DNA from: an uncultured beta proteobacterium
Lineage (GTDB): Bacteria > Pseudomonadota > Gammaproteobacteria > Burkholderiales > SG8-39
NCBI GenBank assembly: GCA_902826155.1
Contig: CADEDU010000018.1
Span: 19,215 to 25,186, forward strand
Length of the DNA: 5,972 nucleotides
Direction of reading: 5' to 3'
Every line of letters begins with the position of its first letter. Position 1 is the first letter of the stretch. Positions 1 to 5,592 of the stretch are shown in pieces. The notes below the pieces were generated by a model that saw only the letters and a list, made by a program, of their open reading frames with translations, was not told the DNA's origin and ran no database searches. Both the position numbers and the translations under genes were made by a program.

Positions 1-192
1 ATGTGGCGCACCGGCAGTTTCGCCGCCGAGCTGAGCGCGACGATCATGGAAGACGCATTCGATCAGCTCGACGCGCCGGTGCTGCGGGTGTGCAGCGCCG
101 AGGTGCCGATTCCCTACGCCAAGCACCTGGAAGATGCCGCGCTGCCGAGCGCCGAGCGCATCGCCGCCGCGGTGCGTGACGTGTTGCGTTGA
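1..192 (+). CDS. pdhB: 2-oxo acid (probably pyruvate) dehydrogenase E1 component, beta subunit, C-terminal fragment
   Basis: Only the last 63 residues are inside the window; the frame is open at base 1, so the gene almost certainly begins upstream and the ATG at base 1 is an internal Met. The fragment matches the end of the transketolase C-terminal domain of E1 beta subunits: a stretch predicted to pack as helix ([20 protein letters not shown]), then [19 protein letters not shown] and the closing [17 protein letters not shown], a typical E1 beta tail. With E1 alpha, this subunit performs thiamine diphosphate-dependent decarboxylation of the 2-oxo acid and passes the acyl group to the lipoyl arm of E2 in the cytoplasm. 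The E2 gene follows directly, which supports the call. An acetoin or branched-chain 2-oxo acid dehydrogenase E1 beta is possible, but the [11 protein letters not shown] tail resembles the pyruvate type. The symbol is by family only. Confidence 0.88.
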   Translation: MWRTGSFAAELSATIMEDAFDQLDAPVLRVCSAEVPIPYAKHLEDAALPSAERIAAAVRDVLR

Positions 193-212
193 ACGCGACG
201 CGCGAGAACGCG

Positions 213-1439
213 ATGCAGCCGTTTCGCATGCCCAAGCTCGGCGCCGACATGACCGAGGGGCGCCTGTTGCAGTGGCTCAAGCATCGCGGCGACCGGGTCG
301 CGCGCGGCGAAGTCATCGCCCTGGTCGAAACCGACAAGGCCAATGTCGATGTCGAGTCGTTCGTCGATGGCGTGCTGAGTGAATTGGTGGTCGAGCCCTC
401 CGACCAATGGCTACCGGTCGGGACCACGCTGGCGATGATCAGCACGAGCGAACCCGCGGACATGGCAACGCCACCGATACCCATCGCACCTCCCGAGATC
501 GAAGCGTCGATTCCGAAAGTGGCGCCGCTGAAATCGGCGCGGCCTGAATCAGCGCGCGTGATCATCTCGCCCGCGGCGCGACAGCGCTCGCAATCGCTCG
601 GCCTCGACGCCTCGCGCGTGCGCGGCAGCGGACCCGGCGGTCGCATCACGCTTCGCGATATCGACGCGTATCTGGCGACGATGCAGGTGGCACGATTTGC
701 TCCAGCAAAGCAAACTCCGCAACCAGCAATCGCTACGCCGTCTGCAACTGCCGCTCCGTCTCCTGCGACCGACAAGCGCCAGCGCATGCGCGATGCCATC
801 GCCGCGGCGATGGCACGGTCCAAGCGCGAGATCCCGCACTATTACCTGGCGACCTCGATCGACCTCGGCCGTGCACTGCAATGGCTCGTCGAGGTCAATG
901 CGCAGCGAGGCGTGGCCGATCGACTCATTGCCGGGGTGCTGCTCATCAAGGCGGTCGCGCTCGCGTTGCGGTCGGTGCCCGAGTTGAATGGATTCTTTGT
1001 CGACGGCCGCGCGCAGCCGAGCAGCGAGATTCATGTCGGCACCGCGATCTCACTGCGAGGCGGCGGACTGGTCGCCCCCGCGTTGCTCGACACCGATCGC
1101 CGTTCGCTTTCTGAGCTCATGCACGATTATCAGGATCTGGTGCAACGCGCCCGCACCGGCTCGCTGCGCAGCGCCGAGATCATGAAGCCGACGATCACCG
1201 TCACCAGCCTGGGCGATCGCGGCGTCGACACGGTGTTCGGCGTGATCTATCCGCCGCAGGTCGCGCTGCTCGGTTTCGGCCGCCCGGTCGACCGGCCGTG
1301 GGTGCGCGACGGCCAGATCGTCGTACGACCCATCGTGCACGCCACGCTCTCGGCCGATCATCGTGCGAGCGACGGCCATCGCGGCGGCTTGCTGCTCGAT
1401 GCGATCGACCACCTGCTGCAGGAGCCCGACAAGCTATGA
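213..1439 (+). CDS. pdhC: dihydrolipoamide acyltransferase (E2) of the pyruvate dehydrogenase complex
   Basis: This E2 has 408 residues from ATG 213. Residues 1-76 are a single lipoyl domain with the lipoyl-lysine motif ETDKANVDV (Lys42). A Pro/Ala-rich linker follows, then a peripheral subunit-binding domain at about 117-154 (SPAARQRSQSLGLD, GSGPGGRITLRDID). A second linker leads to the acyltransferase domain (about 186-408), ending with the catalytic DHRxxDG signature (His383, Asp387). The enzyme moves the acyl group from lipoate to CoA and forms the core of the complex. Its length and one lipoyl domain fit the shorter E2 class. I chose ATG 213 because the lipoyl domain starts there (FRMPKLGADMTEG) and a weak GAGAA precedes it at 204-208. 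An in-frame TTG at 189, overlapping the E1 beta stop as TTGA, would add eight residues and cannot be excluded. Substrate is inferred as pyruvate; acetoin is the main alternative. Confidence 0.95.
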   Translation: MQPFRMPKLGADMTEGRLLQWLKHRGDRVARGEVIALVETDKANVDVESFVDGVLSELVVEPSDQWLPVGTTLAMISTSEPADMATPPIPIAPPEIEASIPKVAPLKSARPESARVIISPAARQRSQSLGLDASRVRGSGPGGRITLRDIDAYLATMQVARFAPAKQTPQPAIATPSATAAPSPATDKRQRMRDAIAAAMARSKREIPHYYLATSIDLGRALQWLVEVNAQRGVADRLIAGVLLIKAVALALRSVPELNGFFVDGRAQPSSEIHVGTAISLRGGGLVAPALLDTDRRSLSELMHDYQDLVQRARTGSLRSAEIMKPTITVTSLGDRGVDTVFGVIYPPQVALLGFGRPVDRPWVRDGQIVVRPIVHATLSADHRASDGHRGGLLLDAIDHLLQEPDKL

Positions 1440-1693
1440 GTGACCGACTCGACCCGACGGCAATCCGCGCGCGCGTCCTCGATGAACTGGCCCGCGTGGT
1501 CCCCGAACTGGAGCCCGACACACTGCCCGGCAACCGGCCGATTCGCGACGAACTCGATGTCGATTCGATGGACCTGCTCAACTTCGTGATCGGTCTGTCG
1601 AAAGCGTTCGGCCTCGACATTCCGGAGGCCGACTACAAACGCATCGCGACGGTGGACGCCCTGGTGGAATACATCGACCGGCGGCTGCGATGA
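1436..1693 (+). CDS. acyl carrier protein (phosphopantetheine-binding)
   Basis: This 85-residue protein has acyl carrier protein size and shape. An N-terminal helix (IRARVLDELARVVPEL) leads to the carrier motif DVDSMDLLNFVIGL, in which Ser44 would receive 4'-phosphopantetheine, and then to the closing helices (YKRIATVDALVEYIDRRL). The start ATG overlaps the E2 stop as ATGA, and AGGAG at 1420-1424 lies 11 bases upstream, so translation is probably coupled to E2. It is not a textbook AcpP: the motif reads DSMD rather than the usual DSLD, the sequence is richer in Arg, and fab genes are absent nearby. A holo form would carry acyl thioesters for a dedicated partner. Its place directly after E2 suggests a link to acetyl or acyl units from the dehydrogenase, but no acyl-ACP enzyme is visible here, so the acyl cargo is unknown. 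Confidence 0.9.
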   Translation: MSDRLDPTAIRARVLDELARVVPELEPDTLPGNRPIRDELDVDSMDLLNFVIGLSKAFGLDIPEADYKRIATVDALVEYIDRRLR

Positions 1694-2352
1694 GATTCCG
1701 CAATCGAGCCGATGCCGCGGCCCAGCTCGCGGCGGCGTTGCAGACATGGCGCGGCGCGGATCTTTTAGTGCTGGCGATTCCGCGCGGCGCCGTGCCGATG
1801 GGGCGAATCATTGCGGATGCGCTGCAAGGCGAACTGGACGTCGTCCTCACGCGCAAGATCGGCGCGCCCGGGCATGCCGAGTTCGCGATCGGCGCAGTCG
1901 GGGAATCGGGTTGGTCGATCATCGATGACAGCGCACGCGACGTCGGCGCCAGTCAGGCGTACATCGACCGCGAGATCGCCAGCCAGCGGACGCTGATGGC
2001 CAGACGCCGCCAGCAGTACACCCCGCAACGAGCACCCATCGATCCGGCCGGACGCACCGTGATCATTGTCGACGACGGCCTGGCTACCGGCGCGACGATG
2101 GTCGCCGCGCTGCACGACATTCGTGAGCGTCAACCGGCCACGCTCATCTGCGCCGTGCCGGTAGCCTCCCAATCCGCCTTCGTGCGGGTCAGCGCGTACG
2201 CCGACAAGGTCGTATGCCTGCTGACGCCGCCCGAGTTCTACGCGGTCGGGCAGTTCTACGACGCGTTCCCGCAGGTGAGCGACGAGGAGGTGATCGCCCT
2301 GCTCGCTCCATCCGATGGCCCGAAGCCGGCGCGCGGTGCGACGCGCCGATGA
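1690..2352 (+). CDS. predicted phosphoribosyltransferase (type I PRTase fold, COG1926-like)
   Basis: The 220-residue product contains the PRPP-binding signature of type I phosphoribosyltransferases at residues 124-136 (VIIVDDGLATGAT): hydrophobic strand, two acidic residues, then the small-residue loop that holds the 5'-phosphate. The N-terminal half has LVLAIPRGAVPMGRIIADAL (26-45) and DVVLTRKIGAPGHAEFAIGAV (split at 50-70), both characteristic, as I recall, of the uncharacterised COG1926 family rather than of Hpt, Apt or Upp. The C-terminal part (PPEFYAVGQFYDAFPQVSDEEV) is also typical of that family. It presumably transfers phosphoribose from PRPP to, or removes it from, an unidentified base or acceptor in the cytoplasm. 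The start overlaps the acyl carrier protein stop as ATGA, and its own stop overlaps the next start the same way. No fused hydrolase domain is present. Family call is confident; substrate unknown. Confidence 0.9.
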   Translation: MRFRNRADAAAQLAAALQTWRGADLLVLAIPRGAVPMGRIIADALQGELDVVLTRKIGAPGHAEFAIGAVGESGWSIIDDSARDVGASQAYIDREIASQRTLMARRRQQYTPQRAPIDPAGRTVIIVDDGLATGATMVAALHDIRERQPATLICAVPVASQSAFVRVSAYADKVVCLLTPPEFYAVGQFYDAFPQVSDEEVIALLAPSDGPKPARGATRR

Positions 2353-3425
2353 CGCCGGCGTTCGTCGTCGAAGCACAGGCGGCCGCCGAACTCGCGGAGA
2401 AAGTCGCCGCGCTGCTGCGCGCCGAAACCTATGCCGACGCCCCGGCTGCGATCGACGCCATCGAGACGCACATGTCGTGGGTATTTCGCACCACGCAGCA
2501 CGCCTACAAGCTCAAGAAGCCGATTCGCTCGGCGTTCCTCGACTTCAGCACCATCGCGACGCGCCGCCACAGCTGCGAAGAGGAGGTGCGACTGAATCGC
2601 CGGCTGGCGCCTCATGTGTATCTCGCGGCCGTGCCGCTCACACGCACGTCGAATGGCACGTACCGGATAGGCGGCGAGGGTCAGCCGGTCGATTGGCTGG
2701 TGCAGATGCGCCGGCTGCCGGAGGCGCGCATGCTCAGCCGGCTCATCGAAGCCGGTGCGGTCAGCGATGCAGTCCTCACCGGAGCGACCCCCGACTCACG
2801 GGCGCTGCGCTCGGTGGCAGAACTTCTTGCCCGCTTTTACGCAGGATTGAAGCGCGAGTCGCTCGATCCCCACGAGCATTTCGCAACGATCAGCGCTGAA
2901 ATCGAACAATCGTGGCATAGCCTGCGATGCGAGCGCTACGTACTTCCGCGTGAACCACTCGATCGTGCGGCATCTTTGCAAGGAGAAATGCTGACGCGAC
3001 TACGCGCATCGATCGAATCGCGCGCACGCGAGGGCCACATCGTCGAAGGTCATGGCGATCTGCGCCCCGAGCACATCTTCCTGCTGGACAGCGGACCGGT
3101 GGTCATCGACTGCCTGGAGTTCAATCGCGCGCTGCGCACCCTGGATGCCGCCGATGACCTGGGCTTTCTGGCGCTGGAATGCGAGCGGTTGGGGCTATCG
3201 GGCGCACGCGCCCTGCTCTTCGAGACCTATCGCCGCATCACCCACGATGATCCGTCCGAGGCGGTCGTGCATGCCTATCAGAGCTATCGCGCGGTGCTGC
3301 GCGCCAAGCTGGCGGTGTGGCATCTCGACGAGCCGCGCTACCGCGATGGCGGGCGTTGGCGCGACCGGGCGATGCACTACGTGGCGCTGGCGCACAGTCA
3401 CGCATCGCTAGCGCTTCGCGCGTGA
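2349..3425 (+). CDS. APH-fold small-molecule kinase (COG2187-like), without a fused P-loop domain
   Basis: I start this 358-residue protein at ATG 2349, which overlaps the phosphoribosyltransferase stop as ATGA; the frame stays open further upstream but that part lies inside the previous gene. Residues 40-80 (THMSWVFRTTQHAYKLKKPI, then FLDFST and RRHSCEEEVRLNRR) match the N-lobe of the COG2187 aminoglycoside-phosphotransferase-like family, with the Lys cluster near 54-57 probably contacting ATP. The catalytic loop is HGDLRPEHI (235-243, Asp237 as base), and VIDCLEFNRALRTLD (252-266) supplies the metal-binding Asp254. The loop Asn of classical APH enzymes is His242 here. Many family members carry a second, C-terminal P-loop kinase domain and run to about 500 residues; this one ends after the APH part. 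The substrate is unknown, and antibiotic resistance should not be inferred. It is the last gene of the plus-strand operon. Confidence 0.85.
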   Translation: MTPAFVVEAQAAAELAEKVAALLRAETYADAPAAIDAIETHMSWVFRTTQHAYKLKKPIRSAFLDFSTIATRRHSCEEEVRLNRRLAPHVYLAAVPLTRTSNGTYRIGGEGQPVDWLVQMRRLPEARMLSRLIEAGAVSDAVLTGATPDSRALRSVAELLARFYAGLKRESLDPHEHFATISAEIEQSWHSLRCERYVLPREPLDRAASLQGEMLTRLRASIESRAREGHIVEGHGDLRPEHIFLLDSGPVVIDCLEFNRALRTLDAADDLGFLALECERLGLSGARALLFETYRRITHDDPSEAVVHAYQSYRAVLRAKLAVWHLDEPRYRDGGRWRDRAMHYVALAHSHASLALRA

Positions 3426-3467
3426 ACCCTCCACCTTCCCTCTTCACCCTTCTCCATCACATCTCCA
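3425..3467 (+). terminator. candidate Rho-dependent termination (rut-like) stretch between convergent genes
   Basis: The plus strand has no G from 3425 to 3467, and 23 of the 42 bases from 3426 to 3467 are C, the rest A or T. Such C-rich, G-poor, unstructured RNA just after the last stop codon of an operon is what Rho loads onto. No stem followed by a T-run is visible on either strand in the 31-base gap; the nearest inverted repeat is a 4-base GCGC stem near 3412-3422 with no T-run. The right end of the stretch is also the reverse complement of the last codons of the PRPP synthetase gene, which may contribute to its composition. The assignment is inference from composition and position. Confidence 0.3.
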
Positions 3468-4446
3468 GCAACGCCACGATCGACTCGTCGCGATGCAACC
3501 GCCCGATAGCCTCACCCAGAAGCGGTGCAATCGGCAGCACCACGAGCTTCTCGCGCAGTTGCGCACCAGTGATCCGAAACGGTGGCACCGAATCGGTGAC
3601 CACCACGCTCGCGAGTGGACTGTCGCCCAGCGCCTCGTTGGCTTTACCGACGAACAAACCATGCGTGGCCACCGCGTGGACCGCCGTTGCGCCGCCCGCC
3701 ATACATGCTGCAGCGGTACGAGCGAGCGTGGTGCCGCTGGCAATGAGATCGTCGATGATGATGGCGACGCGTCCACGCACATCGCCCACGAACGCATCGC
3801 CACTCACCACGCCTAGTGCACGGTGCTTCTCCGCGAATGCTGCGCCCACTGCCCGGCCCAGGTCACGCGCGAGCCGCAATCGGAAACGCTCGGCGCGTTT
3901 GATGCCGCCTGCATCGGGCGCGACCACGACGACCTCATCCCTGCCCAGGCGTGGGACGAGGTGCGCGCTGAACAGTCCGGTCGCTTCCAGATGTTCGGTG
4001 CCACAGCGAAACGCATTCTGGAACGCGGCGAGGTTGTGCGCATCCAGCGTCACCACACGATCAACACCAACCGCTTCGAACAGGCTCGCGACGTAGCGCG
4101 TGGTGGTCGGATCGCGTGGCTGCGTCTTGCGGTCCTTGCGTGCGTAGGCGAGGATCGGTGCGACCGCGGTGATCCGGGCGGCACCGGCGTCGCGCAGCGC
4201 GCCGATGAAGAACCACAACCGCACCAGCTTGTCGTTCACCGACTGGGTCGTATCGCCATACAAGGATTGCACGACATACACGTCGGCCCCGCGCACGCTC
4301 ACGAGCGGCCGGCTCTTGTGCTCGCCATCCTCGAACGCGCGCTCCTCGTGCGCAGCGAGCGGCACGCCCACACAGGCCGCGACCTGCTCAGCGAGCGTGC
4401 GGCTCGCCTCCAGCGCGAACAGGCGCAGAGCACTTTCACCACTCAT
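3457..4446 (-). CDS. prs: ribose-phosphate pyrophosphokinase (PRPP synthetase), divergent paralogue type
   Basis: The 329-residue product makes PRPP from ribose 5-phosphate and ATP. Visible family elements in order: FEDGE (38-42); [20 protein letters not shown] (70-89), the equivalent of the NDNLMEL region; the catalytic flexible loop [11 protein letters not shown] (102-112); the Mg-binding histidine in DAHN (His137); the second loop EKHRA with Lys207 and Arg209 equivalent to E. coli Lys194 and Arg196; and the ribose-phosphate loop [12 protein letters not shown] (229-240). Length is close to the usual 310-320. It departs from housekeeping Prs in the flexible loop and in the ribose-phosphate loop, where E. 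coli DDMIDTGGT becomes [10 protein letters not shown] chose ATG 4446, which overlaps the gpsA stop as ATGA, over an upstream ATG at 4512 that would add 22 residues from inside gpsA. It converges on the phosphoribosyltransferase/kinase operon, hinting at a shared PRPP role. Confidence 0.93.
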   Translation of the reverse strand: MSGESALRLFALEASRTLAEQVAACVGVPLAAHEERAFEDGEHKSRPLVSVRGADVYVVQSLYGDTTQSVNDKLVRLWFFIGALRDAGAARITAVAPILAYARKDRKTQPRDPTTTRYVASLFEAVGVDRVVTLDAHNLAAFQNAFRCGTEHLEATGLFSAHLVPRLGRDEVVVVAPDAGGIKRAERFRLRLARDLGRAVGAAFAEKHRALGVVSGDAFVGDVRGRVAIIIDDLIASGTTLARTAAACMAGGATAVHAVATHGLFVGKANEALGDSPLASVVVTDSVPPFRITGAQLREKLVVLPIAPLLGEAIGRLHRDESIVALLEM

Positions 4447-5471
4447 CGCGCCACCGGCAGATGCGAGTGCGCTGGCACCACCGCACTGTGGGCGCGACGC
4501 CGCGCCATCCACAGCGCGATCGTGTCGCTCAACGGCGCGCCGTGGTTCAAGATCTGATCGAGGGCCTCGCTGATCGGCATCGGCACGCCGAAACGTCGGG
4601 CCAGCGCGACGACCGCTTCGGTGGACAAGGCCCCCTCGGTGACCTCGCGCCGCTCCGCCAGCACGTCCGCGAGTTTGCGGCCCTGGCCCAGCGCCACGCC
4701 GAGCGAGGTATTCCGGGATTGCAGGCTGTTGGCGGTCAACGCGAGATCGCCGACACCAGCCAGCCCCAGAAACGTTTCCGCCTTCGCGCCCTTGGCTTGA
4801 CCCAGGCGCATCGCCTCCTCCAAGCCGACCGTCATCAGCGTCGCACGGGCGTTCTCACCGAATTGCCTGCCGGCGGCAATGCCGCTGGCGATGGCGATCA
4901 CGTTTTTCATCACGCCGCCAATCGCGGTGCCGACGATGTCCTCATTGGGATGCACCAGGAAGTTCGGCGTCTGGATCGCGCCGGCAAGCCGCTCGCCGAC
5001 GCCTGCATCCGCGCAGGCCAAGGCGACGCCGCATGGCAGATCGCTCGCCACTTCTCTCGCAAACGACGGCCCGGAGAGCACCGCCACGACCGCGCCGGGC
5101 ATTGAGGCGGCGAGCACTTCGGGCATCAGCGCACAACTGCCGCGCTCGATCCCTTTGGAGCAACTCACCACCGGCGTGCCTGAAGCCAGCCAGGCATTCA
5201 TCTGCTGCGCCACCGCGCGCACGTGCTGCGCTGGCACCGCCATGAGGATGAAGTCCTGATCGCGCGTCGCGTCGATCAGTTCGGCGGTGCCGCGAATGTC
5301 CGGCTCGAGCTGGACATCGCGCAGAAACATCGGATTGGCGCGGTCACGATTGATTGCGGCGACGACTTCAGGTTCGCGCGCCCACAGCGTCGTCGCATGC
5401 CCGCCGCGACGCATCACGCAGGCCATCGCCGTGCCGAACGCCCCGCCACCGATGATGCCGACTCGCGCCAT
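4443..5471 (-). CDS. gpsA: glycerol-3-phosphate dehydrogenase [NAD(P)+]
   Basis: This 342-residue cytoplasmic enzyme reduces dihydroxyacetone phosphate to sn-glycerol 3-phosphate, the backbone for phospholipid synthesis. The Rossmann motif [14 protein letters not shown] starts at residue 4; SCSKGIER (103-110) and [11 protein letters not shown] (132-142) are GpsA hallmarks; [13 protein letters not shown] (185-197) holds the catalytic Lys189; [10 protein letters not shown] (237-246) and SRNTSLG (252-258) form the substrate-binding part. Length is normal (about 330-340), with a short Ala/His-rich tail after the last helix. The reading frame stays open far upstream, but the Rossmann fold begins at once after ATG 5471, so I start there; a GTG two codons upstream is possible. 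No clear Shine-Dalgarno is seen. The stop overlaps the prs start as ATGA. The usual proteobacterial neighbours (secB, grx) are absent from the window. Confidence 0.97.
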   Translation of the reverse strand: MARVGIIGGGAFGTAMACVMRRGGHATTLWAREPEVVAAINRDRANPMFLRDVQLEPDIRGTAELIDATRDQDFILMAVPAQHVRAVAQQMNAWLASGTPVVSCSKGIERGSCALMPEVLAASMPGAVVAVLSGPSFAREVASDLPCGVALACADAGVGERLAGAIQTPNFLVHPNEDIVGTAIGGVMKNVIAIASGIAAGRQFGENARATLMTVGLEEAMRLGQAKGAKAETFLGLAGVGDLALTANSLQSRNTSLGVALGQGRKLADVLAERREVTEGALSTEAVVALARRFGVPMPISEALDQILNHGAPLSDTIALWMARRRAHSAVVPAHSHLPVAR

Positions 5472-5489
5472 CGACACAGCATGCGAGCT

Positions 5490-5519
5490 GCAACAGCACC
5501 GAGTGTTGATGCCTGTCAA
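5490..5519 (-). promoter_or_regulatory. candidate sigma70-type promoter for gpsA-prs
   Basis: Read on the minus strand, 5519-5514 is a perfect -35 hexamer (TTGACA). Eighteen bases on, 5495-5490 reads TGTTGC, a poor -10 hexamer that is preceded by a TG one base away, as in extended -10 promoters. Transcription would begin near 5483, leaving a leader of only about 12 bases before the gpsA ATG. The -35 overlaps the FNR-like box. The weak -10 makes this tentative. Confidence 0.25.
5506..5519. promoter_or_regulatory. FNR/Anr-like binding site in the divergent gpsA / binding-protein region
   Basis: The 14 bases TTGATGCCTGTCAA match the FNR/Anr/Dnr consensus TTGAT-N4-ATCAA at 9 of 10 fixed positions (GTCAA instead of ATCAA in the right half). 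The palindrome centre is at 5512.5. A weak -10-like CACACT at 5541-5546 would put a plus-strand start near 5553, about 41 bases from the centre, which is the class II FNR activation distance; the binding-protein gene would then be the activated side. On the minus strand the site covers the candidate gpsA -35, where a bound regulator would more likely repress. Binding is not shown; a CRP-family regulator of another type is an alternative. Confidence 0.4.
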
Positions 5520-5580
5520 GCGATCCGGATCTGGGCGCTGCACACTGCCCGCGCCATTCACAATCATCGATTCACCGACA

Positions 5581-5586
5581 AAGGAG
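5581..5586 (+). promoter_or_regulatory. strong ribosome binding site that fixes the start of the binding-protein gene
   Basis: AAGGAG is an excellent Shine-Dalgarno sequence. Three in-frame ATG codons follow at 5587, 5593 and 5596. The first touches the Shine-Dalgarno directly and is too close to be used; 5593 lies 6 bases and 5596 lies 9 bases away, so one of these two is the start. Confidence 0.75.
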
Positions 5587-5592
5587 ATGGTC

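Noticed and set aside
44..823. Minus-strand open frame of 259 codons opposite E2
   Set aside because: It lies antisense to the clearly recognisable lipoyl and subunit-binding domains, its translation is Arg/Ser/Ala-rich with no known motif, and long antisense frames are expected in GC-rich genes.
3412..3422. Possible terminator stem GCGC-TTC-GCGC at the end of the kinase gene
   Set aside because: The stem has only four pairs and no T-run follows on either strand, so it does not meet the pattern of an intrinsic terminator.
2349..3425. Aminoglycoside resistance gene
   Set aside because: The fold is shared with aminoglycoside phosphotransferases, but the N-lobe motifs fit the uncharacterised COG2187-type family and the metabolic operon context gives no support for resistance.
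3823..4557. Plus-strand open frame of 244 codons opposite prs
   Set aside because: It is antisense to conserved PRPP synthetase motifs, has no recognisable domain and no good ribosome binding site, and fits a shadow of codon bias.
4461..5105. Plus-strand open frame of 214 codons opposite gpsA
   Set aside because: It is antisense to the catalytic region of gpsA; the His/Arg/Gln-rich translation resembles the complement of GC-rich coding sequence, not a known protein.
5522..5531. Perfect 10-base palindrome GATCCGGATC downstream of the FNR-like box
   Set aside because: A single short GC-rich palindrome could be an operator but is easily produced by chance; no second copy or matching known consensus was seen.
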